Positions 6,828 through 14,553 of a DNA stretch of 38,133 bases are shown in pieces. How positions within the stretch are numbered: the first letter of the stretch is position 1; every line of letters starts with the position of its first letter. The stretch is taken from the NCBI GenBank assembly GCA_025929425.1, contig JAICME010000009.1, positions 1 to 38,133 of the forward strand. The letters run 5' to 3'. Source of the stretch: Thermoleophilia bacterium (lineage in GTDB: Bacteria; Actinomycetota; Thermoleophilia; Gaiellales; Gaiellaceae). Under the pieces are notes generated by a model. That model ran no database searches and was not told the origin of the DNA. It saw only the letters and a program-made list of their open reading frames with translations. The translations under genes were made by a program, and so were the position numbers.

Positions 6828-8411
6828 ATGCCGACCGTCGTTAGGCTCCCGGCCGTGGCCGTCCTGACCTCGCAGCTCGACCGCGACGCGGAGGAGTTCG
6901 CGCGGCGCCGCGAGCGGATGGAGGAGCTCGTCGCCGAGCTCCGCGAGCGCTCGGGGCAGGTGGCACGCGGCGGTGGCGAGAAGGCGATGGAGCGGCACCG
7001 CTCGCGCGGGAAGCTGCCGGCGCGGGAGCGGGTCGACCGCCTCGTCGACCCCGGCACGGCGTTCCTCGAGCTGAACGCGCTCGCAGCGTGGGAGATGTAC
7101 GGCGGCGACGCCCCGAGCGCCGGCATCGTGACGGGAATCGGCGTCGTCGAGGGCCGCGAGTGCGTGATCGTCGCCAACGACGCGACCGTCAAGGGCGGCT
7201 CCTACTTCCCGCTCACCGTGAAGAAGCACCTGCGCGCGCAGGAGGTCGCAGAGCAGAACCGGCTCCCGTGCCTCTACCTCGTCGACTCCGGCGGCGCCTT
7301 CCTCCCGCTGCAGGCCGAGGTCTTCCCCGACCGCGAGCACTTCGGGCGAATCTTCTACAACCAGGCCCAGATGTCCGCCAAGGGCATCCCGCAGATCGCG
7401 GTCGTGATGGGCTCGTGCACGGCGGGCGGTGCGTACGTGCCGGCGATGTCGGACGAGACCGTGATCGTCCGCGGCACGGGCACGATCTTCATCGGCGGGC
7501 CGCCGCTCGTGAAGGCGGCGACCGGACAGGACGTGACAGCGGAGGAGCTCGGCGGCGCCGACGTCCACGCCCGGCGCTCGGGTGTCGCAGACCACTACGC
7601 GACCTCGGACGAGCACGCGCTCGCGATCGCCCGCGGCATCGTGCGGAATCTCGACCGCCGCGAGCAGGTCTTGGACAGCGCCGGGCCGGAGCCGCCCGCG
7701 CTCGATCCGTCCGACCTCTACGGCCTCGTGCCGGAGGACTTTCGGCACCAGGTCGATCCGCGCGAGCTGATCGCGCGGATCGTCGACGGCTCGCGCTTCC
7801 AGGAGTTCAAGCAGCTCTACGGGGAGACGCTCGTCACCGGCTTCGCGCGGATCGAGGGGTTCCACGTCGGGATCCTCGCGAACAACGGGGTGCTCTTCGC
7901 CGAGTCGGCACAAAAGGGCGCGCACTTCATCGAGCTCTGCTGCAAACGCAGGATCCCGCTCATCTTCCTGCAGAACATCACCGGCTTCATGGTCGGCACC
8001 GACTACGAGGCCGGTGGGATCGCGCGCGACGGCGCGAAGCTCGTCATGGCGGTGGCGAACGCGCAGGTGCCGAAGTTCACGGTCGTCACCGGCGGCTCGT
8101 TCGGCGCCGGCAACTACGCGATGTGCGGCCGCGCCTATGGGCCCCGCCAGCTGTGGATGTGGCCGAACGCGCGCATCTCGGTCATGGGCGGCGAACAGGC
8201 TGCGACGGTGCTCTCGATGGTCGGCGACGTCGACGAGGACGAGATCCGCGCGACGTACGAGGCCGAGGGGAATCCCTACTACTCGACGGCCCGCCTGTGG
8301 GACGACGGGATCATCGATCCGCTCGACACGCGGCGGGTGCTCGCGCTCGGGCTGGCGGCCGCGGGCAACGCACCGATCCCCGAGACGACCTTCGGCGTCT
8401 TCAGGATGTAG
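6828..8411 (+). CDS. liuB: methylcrotonyl-CoA carboxylase beta subunit (carboxyltransferase)
   Basis: The 527-aa product is a complete acyl-CoA carboxyltransferase with N- and C-terminal crotonase-fold halves. The segment [20 protein letters not shown] in the C-terminal half is characteristic of the methylcrotonyl-CoA carboxylase beta family. [16 protein letters not shown] and [12 protein letters not shown] also fit. It transfers CO2 from biotin on the alpha subunit to 3-methylcrotonyl-CoA in leucine degradation. The first ATG is at 6828, without a ribosome site; the GTG at 6855 ([11 protein letters not shown]) fits the usual family N-terminus better, so the true start is uncertain. The partner biotin subunit is at 17305. 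The alternative is a propionyl- or geranyl-CoA carboxylase, which I think less likely. Confidence 0.9.
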   Translation: MPTVVRLPAVAVLTSQLDRDAEEFARRRERMEELVAELRERSGQVARGGGEKAMERHRSRGKLPARERVDRLVDPGTAFLELNALAAWEMYGGDAPSAGIVTGIGVVEGRECVIVANDATVKGGSYFPLTVKKHLRAQEVAEQNRLPCLYLVDSGGAFLPLQAEVFPDREHFGRIFYNQAQMSAKGIPQIAVVMGSCTAGGAYVPAMSDETVIVRGTGTIFIGGPPLVKAATGQDVTAEELGGADVHARRSGVADHYATSDEHALAIARGIVRNLDRREQVLDSAGPEPPALDPSDLYGLVPEDFRHQVDPRELIARIVDGSRFQEFKQLYGETLVTGFARIEGFHVGILANNGVLFAESAQKGAHFIELCCKRRIPLIFLQNITGFMVGTDYEAGGIARDGAKLVMAVANAQVPKFTVVTGGSFGAGNYAMCGRAYGPRQLWMWPNARISVMGGEQAATVLSMVGDVDEDEIRATYEAEGNPYYSTARLWDDGIIDPLDTRRVLALGLAAAGNAPIPETTFGVFRM

Positions 8412-8417
8412 CGGCGG

Positions 8418-8591
8418 ATGGGCTACTCGCTGATCAACGTCGACGAGATCGAGCCGAGCGGCCCCGGCGGTGCGGTGCGCTTCGTGCGCCGCGAGCTCGG
8501 CGTCGAGACGCCGGTCGTCGGGCCGGAGGGGTTCACGATGGTCGCGATCGGCGCGGCACGAGGGAGCTACGTGGCGAGGGGCCCGTTTTGA
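8418..8591 (+). pseudogene. cupin-domain protein remnant with in-frame central deletion
   Basis: The ATG at 8418 opens a 57-aa frame. Its first part, MGYSLINVDEIEPSGPGGAV then RFVRRELGVE, looks like the N-terminus of a family of cupin proteins known in related actinobacteria. The last part, PVVGPEGFTMVAIGAARGSY then VARGPF, looks like the C-terminus of the same family. The metal-binding barrel that normally lies between (about 60-70 residues) is missing, joined in frame at ELGVE|TPVV. It may be a recent deletion product or a tolerated mini-protein. It starts 6 nt after the carboxylase stop codon and its TGA overlaps the next start. The homology is from memory of the family, not a search. Confidence 0.55.
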
Positions 8592-8812
8592 TCGCGCGCG
8601 TCCTGATCTGGAACCTGTTCGACTCGAAGACGACGATCGACGAGCTGCGCGAGCACCTACCCACGCTGCCCGAGGGCGACGTCTGGGTCGTGAACGAGGC
8701 CTCGGAGCGATTCGGGCTCATCTCGTACGGCGACGAGCTTCCCGACCTCGGCCAGGTGCGCGAGCTGATCGGCGACGAGCCGGCGGTCGCCGAAGAGTTC
8801 GACGTCGAGTGA
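8588..8812 (+). CDS. small conserved-looking protein, 74 aa
   Basis: The frame starts with TTG at 8588, overlapping the TGA of the cupin remnant (TTGA), with GAGGGG about 7 nt upstream. The product reads LIARVLIWNLFDSKTTIDEL and continues REHLPTLPEGDVWVVNEASE. It is acidic, has no membrane segment, and its balanced composition argues for a real gene. It seems of a size and pattern seen in Thermoleophilia, but I cannot name a family or function. Its stop overlaps the glycosyltransferase start (GTGA), so it belongs to the same transcription unit. Confidence 0.65.
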   Translation: MIARVLIWNLFDSKTTIDELREHLPTLPEGDVWVVNEASERFGLISYGDELPDLGQVRELIGDEPAVAEEFDVE

Positions 8813-10047
8813 GCCGACGCGGGACGTGGGCCGCGGCCGGCGCGGCCGCCGTCCTGCTCGGCCTCTCGTTCTACGCGCTCATCAGCTGGCTCGAGCAGGG
8901 CCAGCTCTCGGACGTACCGGTCTACCTGCACTACGCGAGGCTCGTCCGCGGTGGCGCCGTGCCCTACCGCGACTTCAGGTTCGAGTATCCGCCGGCAGCA
9001 CTGCCCGCCTTGCTCCTGCCGGCGTACATGAGCTGGAGCTACGCGACGTCGTTCGCGGTCTTGATGGGCGCCTGCGGTGCGGGCTGCATCGCGGCCGCGG
9101 CTTCGGCGCTGCGGGCGGTCGGGGCCGGCGCAATGCGCATGTGGGCCGGGCTGCTCGCGATCGGCGTCTCGCCGCTGCTTCTCGGCTCCCTGTTCGACAC
9201 GCGCTTCGACCTGTGGCCGACCCTGCTCGCGGTCGGCGCGCTGGCGGCGACCGTCCGCCGGCGTTCCGTCGTGAGCGGGGTGCTGCTCGGGCTCGGCTTC
9301 GCGGCCAAGCTCTGGCCGGCCGTCCTCTTGCCCATCGCGGTCGCGCATCTCTGGCGGCGACGCGGGCGGAGAGGAGCCGTGATCGTCGTCGCGGCTTTCG
9401 TCGCGGCCGCGGCCGCCTGCTTCCTGCCCTTCGCGGTTCTCGCGCCGGACGGCCTGCGCGCGATGTTCGCCGACCAGCTCGACCGGCCGCTGCAGGTGGA
9501 GAGCCTCGGCGCAGCGGTGCTGATGGCGGCGCAGCATCTCGGCATGCGTCCGCTCGTGACCATCGGGTCGCACGGAGGACAGGCGCTGAGCGGGCACGGC
9601 GCCGGTCTCGCCGCAGGCCTCTCGACCGCCCTCGAGATCACGAGCGTCCTCGCGATCTGGATCCTCTTCGCGCGGCGGCGCAGCGCCGACGGCGAGTCGA
9701 CGCTTCTTGCAGCCGCGGCCGCCGTGTCCGCGCTCGTCGCCTTCGACAAGGTGCTCTCGCCGCAGTACCTCGTCTGGCTCGTTCCCTTCATCCTGCTCGT
9801 GCGCGGGGCAGGCGGCGTCGTCGGAGGCGGTCTCCTCTTCCTCGCGCTCGGCCTGACGCAGACCTGGTTCCCGTGGCACTACTGGCGGCTTGCGACCGAC
9901 CACGCCGCGCCGTGGTCGTGGTACCTGCTCGCACGCGACCTCGCGCTCGTCGCGGTTGCGGGTCTACTCGTCTTGACGCTCAGCCGCGCAGGAGGTTTCG
10001 CGCGAAGAAGAGGAGATTCGCCGGCCGCTCGGCAAGCCGCCGCATGA
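8809..10047 (+). CDS. GT87/DUF2029-type membrane mannosyltransferase-like protein
   Basis: The 412-aa product has about ten hydrophobic helices. It also has the N-terminal luminal pattern of GT-C glycosyltransferases: DVPVYLHYARLVRGGAVPYR then DFRFEYPP. Acidic residues follow the first helix, and a 'YPP' motif is typical of GT87 enzymes that use polyprenyl-phosphate mannose. A later 'KVLSPQYLVWLVPF' is a hallmark of the family. It probably adds a sugar to a cell-envelope glycolipid or glycan; the acceptor is unknown. The start is the GTG at 8809 inside the stop of the upstream small gene. The last 68 bp overlap the 3' end of the convergent proline dehydrogenase gene; the tail in this part (ARRRGDSPAARQAAA) looks unconstrained. 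Confidence 0.8.
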   Translation: MSRRGTWAAAGAAAVLLGLSFYALISWLEQGQLSDVPVYLHYARLVRGGAVPYRDFRFEYPPAALPALLLPAYMSWSYATSFAVLMGACGAGCIAAAASALRAVGAGAMRMWAGLLAIGVSPLLLGSLFDTRFDLWPTLLAVGALAATVRRRSVVSGVLLGLGFAAKLWPAVLLPIAVAHLWRRRGRRGAVIVVAAFVAAAAACFLPFAVLAPDGLRAMFADQLDRPLQVESLGAAVLMAAQHLGMRPLVTIGSHGGQALSGHGAGLAAGLSTALEITSVLAIWILFARRRSADGESTLLAAAAAVSALVAFDKVLSPQYLVWLVPFILLVRGAGGVVGGGLLFLALGLTQTWFPWHYWRLATDHAAPWSWYLLARDLALVAVAGLLVLTLSRAGGFARRRGDSPAARQAAA

Positions 10048-10897
10048 GATAGCGGTACCACTCCGGCCCGTACGGCGTCGCGACGAGGACGTCGTAGCCA
10101 CGCCGCACGAGATCGAGCTGGAGACGCGGCCGGACGCCGTAGAGCATCTGGAATTGAAAGCGCTCGTTCGGGATCGCGCGCTCTCGCGTGAACGAGATCG
10201 CGCGCTCGATCAGCGTCTCGTCGTGCGTCGCGACGGCGGTGAAGCCGCCGCCTGCGAGCGACGCCTCCATCAGGCGACCGTAGGCCGCGTCGACGTCGCT
10301 CTTGCGCGGATAAGCGATCTCGGGCGGCTCGAGATACGCGCCCTTGACGAGGCGGAGGTTCGGGGCCAGCGGCAGGAGTGCCGCGAGATCGTCCTCCGTG
10401 CGGAAGAGGTAGGCCTGCAGAGCGGTACCGACGTTCGTGTGGCCGTCTTCGCGGAGCCGCCGGTAGATCCGGAGCGTGGCCTCGAGGGTGCGCGACTCCT
10501 CCATGTCGATCCGGATGAAGTTGCCGAGGCCGGCCGCGTGTGCGACGAGCTCGGAGACGTTGCTCCGTGCGAGCTCTTCGTCGATCGAGAGCCCCAGGTG
10601 CGTGAGCTTGACGGCAACGTTCGTGCGCAAGCCCTCCGCCTCGATCCTGTCGAGCACCTCGCGGTAGGAGGCGACGACCGTGCGGGTCTCCGCCTCGCCG
10701 CGGACCCCCTCCCCGAGGAGTGTCGTGTTCGTGAGGAGGCCGCTCTCGTTGAGCCGCCGCAGGACCGGCACCGCATCGTCGAGCGACTCACCGGCGACGA
10801 ACCGCGCCGCGCCGAGCCGGAAGCCGTAGCGCTGCACGAGACGCTGCATCCGTGGGCTATCTGCCGCCGCGAGGATGAGGCCGCGAAGCGCGCTCAC
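9980..10897 (-). CDS. proline dehydrogenase (monofunctional)
   Basis: The 305-aa product is a single-domain FAD-dependent proline dehydrogenase, as in many Gram-positive and Deinococcus-type bacteria. It oxidises L-proline to delta-1-pyrroline-5-carboxylate. Visible family blocks are VAVKLTHLGLSIDEELA, IRIDMEESRTLEATLRIYR, LRLVKGAYLEP and the C-terminal FQFQMLYGVRPRL and ERPANLLFFARNLLR (substrate/FAD contacts). The start is the GTG at 10897 overlapping the TGA of the upstream lyase gene, so the pair is coupled. No P5C dehydrogenase gene is in the window. The 3' end overlaps the convergent glycosyltransferase gene. Confidence 0.93.
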   Translation of the reverse strand: MSALRGLILAAADSPRMQRLVQRYGFRLGAARFVAGESLDDAVPVLRRLNESGLLTNTTLLGEGVRGEAETRTVVASYREVLDRIEAEGLRTNVAVKLTHLGLSIDEELARSNVSELVAHAAGLGNFIRIDMEESRTLEATLRIYRRLREDGHTNVGTALQAYLFRTEDDLAALLPLAPNLRLVKGAYLEPPEIAYPRKSDVDAAYGRLMEASLAGGGFTAVATHDETLIERAISFTRERAIPNERFQFQMLYGVRPRLQLDLVRRGYDVLVATPYGPEWYRYLMRRLAERPANLLFFARNLLRG

Positions 10898-11748
10898 CCG
10901 CCCCACTCCCGGACGATCCGCTCGACTCCGCCTCGTTCCTCGTCGGTCAGCGCACGCAGGGGCGCGCGTACCTCGGGACCGACGGGCACGCCGCGAAACG
11001 CGAGCGCCGCTTTCGACGCCGCATGAAAGGGGAAGCGCTGCAGGCTCGCGCGGAGCGCGGTTGCCCTCTCCCCCGCCTCCGGCGTCGGCTCGCGGACGAG
11101 CGGCACGACCGCGTCCGGGAAGCTCCCCGCGAGTCCGGACACCGCGCCGGAGGCGCCCGCGGCGAGCCCTCGCGTGAGCAGAGCCTCGGCGCCGATGAAG
11201 ACGTCGAGACCCTCGACGAGGTACGGCTCGACCCGCTCCCACGGGCTGTCCGAGACCTTCATCCCGGCGAGGTTCGGCACGCGCTCGCGCAACCGCTCGA
11301 TCACCGCGAGCGGGATCGGGTAGCCGCTCCGCGCCTCGAACTCGTAGAGGTAGAACGGCAGCGGGGCACAGGCGCCGGCGGCAGCTTCGAAGTGGGCGAG
11401 CAGCTCGGCCTCGTCGAGGGGGAAGTACGGCGGGCCGATCACAGCGACTGCGTCGGCACCGGCGGCTGCGGCGTGCTCGGCGAGCGATGCCGTCTCGCGG
11501 GTCGTCTGGGCGCCGCAGTGGACGGCTACCTGCAGCTTTCCGCGGCCAGCGTCCACGAAGGACGCGGCGATCTCACGCCGTTCGTCCGGCGAGAAGAGCA
11601 CGCCCTCCCCCGTCGTGCCGAGGACGAGAGCGCCGTCGAGCCCGTGTCCCGCGAGGAAGTCGACGTACGGCCCGACCGCGGCTCCGTCGAACGCGCCGTC
11701 CCGGAGCGGCGTCACGGCCGCCGCCAGCGCCCCGCGCAACGCCGTCAT
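10894..11748 (-). CDS. DapA-family (dihydrodipicolinate synthase/aldolase) lyase
   Basis: The 284-aa product is a TIM-barrel class I aldolase of the DapA/NAL family. GTTGEGVLFSPDER is the carboxylate-binding loop, FYLYEF carries the catalytic tyrosine, and NLAGMKVSDSPWE carries the Schiff-base lysine. True DapA usually has GTTGE..TL and KDASGD; the differences suggest another substrate. Being coupled to proline dehydrogenase, an enzyme of (hydroxy)proline or 4-hydroxy-2-oxoglutarate breakdown is a reasonable guess, but not shown. The ATG at 11748 overlaps the TGA of the upstream methyltransferase (ATGA). Confidence 0.85.
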   Translation of the reverse strand: MTALRGALAAAVTPLRDGAFDGAAVGPYVDFLAGHGLDGALVLGTTGEGVLFSPDERREIAASFVDAGRGKLQVAVHCGAQTTRETASLAEHAAAAGADAVAVIGPPYFPLDEAELLAHFEAAAGACAPLPFYLYEFEARSGYPIPLAVIERLRERVPNLAGMKVSDSPWERVEPYLVEGLDVFIGAEALLTRGLAAGASGAVSGLAGSFPDAVVPLVREPTPEAGERATALRASLQRFPFHAASKAALAFRGVPVGPEVRAPLRALTDEERGGVERIVREWGG

Positions 11749-12619
11749 CGACGGACCCCGCTCAGATGCGCGAACGCCATCCGCCACTCGCCTCCGCCGC
11801 CCTCGACGAGCGGACGCAACTGCGCAGCGAGGCACTCCCTCTCGTCAGGCGAGAGCGACTGCTCCATCGCCTCCCGCGGCGTAGGGACATTCGGGTTCCA
11901 GGCCGTGTCGAGAAAGCCATCCCAGCGACGTGGGGGCGTGGCCTCGATGCGGGCGTCCAGCGTCAGCCGGATCGGGAAGAACCCGGTGTCTTCAGCGAGC
12001 CGTACGAGATCACGCTCGTCGAAGTCGAGCATCGGGTCGGTGGCGGTCGGCTGAATCGCCTCGAAGACGGCCCACAGCTTCTCGGTAATTGCCTCCATCC
12101 CTTCGACTCGAAAGCCCATCAATCCCCGCCGCTGCTCCGCCAAGCCGAACCGGTTGATCGGCTCCGCGAGTGAGATCCGGCCTCCCCTGGGAAGCACGCG
12201 CGCGAACTCGCCGAACGCACCGGCTTCTCCTTCACGTAGATCAGGACCGAGCGAGTCGTGACGACGTCCACGGACTCGTCCTCGATCGACGCAAGTCGGT
12301 CTGCGGCCGCCTCGACGAACCGGCACCGGTCGAGGACACCGAGCTCCGTCGCCGCCTCGCGGCAGAAGTCGAGGAGATCGGTCGAGATGTCGCTGAAGAT
12401 CACCTTGCCTGCGCCTCGCTCGAGAGCGCCGAAGCCGACGAGCCCCTCGCCGCAGCCCACATCGAGCAACGTCTCTCCCTCGCGAAGCTCTGAGCGATCG
12501 AGAACGAGGTCGCGTATCTGCGCCAGCTGCTCTAGCACCTCTCTGCGAAGTTCAGCGTCGCCGCCGAAGCGCCGCTCCGTGAGCCACTCCGCCCACCGGT
12601 CACGTGTCGTCGAACCCAT
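11745..12619 (-). pseudogene. class I SAM-dependent methyltransferase, frameshifted
   Basis: Two overlapping frames together make one methyltransferase. The 5' part from 12619 (MGSTTRDRWAEWLTERRFGG...) carries the SAM-binding motif LLDVGCGEGLVGFGAL and runs to VLIYVKEK. The C-terminal part (GAFGEFARVLPRGGRISLAE, then PINRFG, TDPMLDFDERDLVRLAEDTG and the rest) continues one frame away to 11745. The break lies at about 12222-12226; inserting one G in AGAAGCC would restore an uninterrupted frame. Either the gene is inactivated or the base is a sequencing error. Substrate unknown; small-molecule type. It is upstream of, and coupled to, the DapA-like gene. Confidence 0.8.
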
Positions 12620-12643
12620 GCACGCAATCTAAGCTCTCGCGTC

Positions 12644-13390
12644 GTGCCCTCGAACCTGCACACGGAGCGAGACGGCGACGTCCTCCGCATCACGATGGCG
12701 CGTCCCGACCGGCGGAACGCGTTCGACGCGGCGCTCATCTCGGAACTCGCGGAGGCGTTCGTCGCCGTCGGTCGCGCCCGCGCGGTCGTGCTCGCCGGCG
12801 AGGGGCCGAGCTTCTCCGCCGGAGCCGACGTCGACTGGATGCGTTCCTCCGTCGATCTCTCCTACGAGGAGAACGTCGCCGATGCGAACGCGCTGCGCGC
12901 GATGCTCGAGGCGATCGACGGGTGCTCGGCCCCGGTCGTCGCGAGGGTCCAGGGTCACGCGCTCGGCGGCGGAGCCGGCCTCGTTGCGGCAGCCGACATC
13001 GCGATCGCCGCGCCCGATGCCGTCTTCGCGTTCTCCGAGGTGAAGCTCGGGATCATCCCGGCCGTCATCTCTCCTTTCGCGCTGGCCAAGATCGGCGGGG
13101 GCTCGGCGCGCCGCTACTTCGTGACCGGCGAGCGCTTCGACGCGGAAACAGCTCTCCGGATCGGGCTCGTGCACGGAATCGCGGAGAACCTCGACGCGGA
13201 GGTGGACAGGGTCGTCGGTGAGCTCCTCTCAGCGGGGCCGCAGGCTGCGCGCTGGGCGAAGCGCCTCGTCCGCGAGCGGCCGGACGGCCCCGAGACCGCC
13301 CGCTGGATCGCCGAGCGGCGGACGAGCGAGGAAGGCCAGGAGGGTCTCCGGGCCTTCCTCGAGAAACGCCCGCCGAGCTGGCGGAGCTAG
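12644..13390 (+). CDS. liuC: enoyl-CoA hydratase family, probable methylglutaconyl-CoA hydratase
   Basis: The 248-aa product is a crotonase. The oxyanion-hole segment is HALGGGAGLVAAADIAIA (residues 105-122), and FSEVKLGIIPAVISPF (130-145) contains the general acid/base glutamate E132. This last block is close to the form seen in 3-methylglutaconyl-CoA hydratases, which follow the methylcrotonyl-CoA carboxylase step in leucine degradation. Both carboxylase subunits are encoded on the same strand within 6 kb, which supports this. The start is GTG at 12644, divergent from the broken methyltransferase 24 bp away. A short-chain enoyl-CoA hydratase of other use is the alternative. Confidence 0.85.
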   Translation: MPSNLHTERDGDVLRITMARPDRRNAFDAALISELAEAFVAVGRARAVVLAGEGPSFSAGADVDWMRSSVDLSYEENVADANALRAMLEAIDGCSAPVVARVQGHALGGGAGLVAAADIAIAAPDAVFAFSEVKLGIIPAVISPFALAKIGGGSARRYFVTGERFDAETALRIGLVHGIAENLDAEVDRVVGELLSAGPQAARWAKRLVRERPDGPETARWIAERRTSEEGQEGLRAFLEKRPPSWRS

Positions 13391-13411
13391 TCGGCCCGGC
13401 TAGTCGGCCCA
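13386..13411 (+). repeat. 13-bp tandem duplication spanning two convergent stop codons
   Basis: GCTAGTCGGCCCG is followed directly by GCTAGTCGGCCCA. The first CTAG supplies the TAG of the hydratase gene; the second supplies the TAG of the convergent NTF2-like gene. Confidence 0.75.
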
Positions 13412-13834
13412 GCCGAGCTGCCGCAGCGCCCAGACGTCGTTCCAGATCTTCGTCATGTGGCGGATCTTGTCGCCGTCGAACTCCATCACGTAGACGTAGT
13501 CGGTGCTCACGGATTTCCCGGTCGGTGCAACCGGGCCGCCTTCCCCGGTTTGCGTGCCGTGGAAGACGGCGTAGGCCGCGACGTTCCCGCGCTCGGGATC
13601 GACTGCGAACGACTTCATCTCGTAGTGGCCGTCGGGGAGCGGGGTCAGCATCCCCTTCATCCACTCCGCGTAGTCGGCCAGGGTCCGGATCTCGGCCAGC
13701 GCCCCCGCCTGTGCCGCGAACGTCGCATCGGGATGGCAGTACGGGCTGCACGCCTCCCAGCCCTGGCCCGTGTCGACGGCATCGAAGAACGCCCGCGCCG
13801 TCTCCGTCAGGGACGCGGTGTCTGTTGCTGCCAT
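13400..13834 (-). CDS. NTF2-like / SnoaL-type ester cyclase family protein
   Basis: The 144-aa product fits the NTF2-like alpha+beta cone fold. There is an N-terminal helix (ETARAFFDAVDTGQGWE), the HPDATFAAQAG strand, a middle helix pair (TLADYAEWMKGML) and the closing sheet DYVYVMEFDGDKIRHMTKIW. That last block is typical of SnoaL-like proteins, which include small enzymes and ligand-binding proteins. No specific reaction can be assigned. The ATG at 13834 has GAGGAG 5 nt upstream. It stands alone and ends 9 bp from the hydratase stop. Confidence 0.8.
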   Translation of the reverse strand: MAATDTASLTETARAFFDAVDTGQGWEACSPYCHPDATFAAQAGALAEIRTLADYAEWMKGMLTPLPDGHYEMKSFAVDPERGNVAAYAVFHGTQTGEGGPVAPTGKSVSTDYVYVMEFDGDKIRHMTKIWNDVWALRQLGWAD

Positions 13835-13860
13835 GGCTACTCCTCTCGTCCCCCCGAGAT

Positions 13861-14076
13861 ATGCCGACCCTACACCTGCGCCGCGCGACGGACTCTCTCG
13901 TCGTTCGGGCCGCTACGCGACGTGACCTTGCAGAAGTGCTCGAACCCGCCGGCCGGCGCGAGGAAGCTGTGGCCGCGATGCGCGAGGCACTCACGCGCTA
14001 CGAGCGCGAGGGCGCCATCGCACCGGCCGACCAGGTCCGCGAGCGGCTCGCCGCGCTCCAGCGGGCGTCCGCCTAG
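13861..14076 (+). pseudogene. 3' remnant of a TPR-containing protein
   Basis: A short plus-strand frame ends TAG at 14076. Its segment RDLAEVLEPAGRREEAVAAM and the following REALTRYEREGAIAPADQVR look like the last tetratricopeptide repeats of large actinobacterial regulator or nucleotide-cyclase/ATPase proteins, which often end '...LYERKGN...A.R.R..LA'. Only about 50 residues with this pattern remain, the upstream sequence belongs to the convergent-divergent neighbours, and the ATG at 13861 has no ribosome site. I read it as a degenerate gene end. Its stop codon shares CTAG with the stop of the Fur gene. Confidence 0.5.
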
Positions 14077-14495
14077 CGGCAGTCGGCGCAGAGGCCGACG
14101 ATCTCGACCCGGTGCTCGGTGGCGACGAAGCCGTGCTCGTTCGCGGCTGCGGCGACCCAGTCGTCGAGGCCGCACTCCTGGATCTCGACCACGCGATGGC
14201 ACTTTTCGCACAGCAGGTGATGGTGATGCGCGTCGCCACAGAGGCGGTAGCACTGCTCGCCGCCGTGATGTGAGAGGACGTCGATCACGCCCTTCTCGCT
14301 CAGGAGGGCGAGCGTGCGGTAGACGGTGGCGAGGCCGGCGCGGGAGTCGCGCTCGCGCAGGCGGCTCCAGAGCTGTTGCGCGGTCACATCGTCGCTCTCG
14401 CGCGCGAGCTCTTCGAGCACCTCGAGCCTCCGCGGAGTCGCGCGGACGCCGCTCCGCTCGAGCAGCTCCGAGAGGTCTTGCCGGGTCGTCGTCAC
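14073..14495 (-). CDS. Fur-family metalloregulator, probable Zur
   Basis: The 140-aa product has an N-terminal winged helix with recognition helix ATVYRTLALL (residues 56-65). The C-terminal metal domain has GDAHHHHLLCEKC (H90-H93, C96, C99) and the final CADC (C136, C139). The two CxxC pairs form the structural zinc site; the histidines form the sensory site. The gene is divergent from a ZIP-family metal transporter with a 19-bp palindrome between them. This arrangement is typical of Zur, the zinc-dependent repressor. Fur proper (iron) cannot be excluded from sequence alone. The start is GTG at 14495. Confidence 0.88.
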   Translation of the reverse strand: MTTTRQDLSELLERSGVRATPRRLEVLEELARESDDVTAQQLWSRLRERDSRAGLATVYRTLALLSEKGVIDVLSHHGGEQCYRLCGDAHHHHLLCEKCHRVVEIQECGLDDWVAAAANEHGFVATEHRVEIVGLCADCR

Positions 14496-14523
14496 GTCTA
14501 CTATCCTAGCCGGAGATGGTAAT

Positions 14524-14542
14524 GAGAACCGTTATCGTTCTC
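14524..14542. promoter_or_regulatory. putative Zur/Fur operator
   Basis: GAGAAC and GTTCTC flank the 7-bp spacer CGTTATC. The centre also contains a second overlapping palindrome (GAGAAC-C-GTTATC with one mismatch), the nested arrangement seen in Fur-family boxes. It lies 28 bp before the regulator start and 11 bp before the transporter start, so one bound dimer pair could repress both. Confidence 0.6.
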
Positions 14543-14553
14543 GGTCTGGAGCT

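Noticed and set aside
8418-8591. Toxin-antitoxin pair with the following 74-aa gene
   Set aside because: Size and coupling would fit, but the first frame reads as two ends of a cupin and neither product resembles a known toxin or antitoxin.
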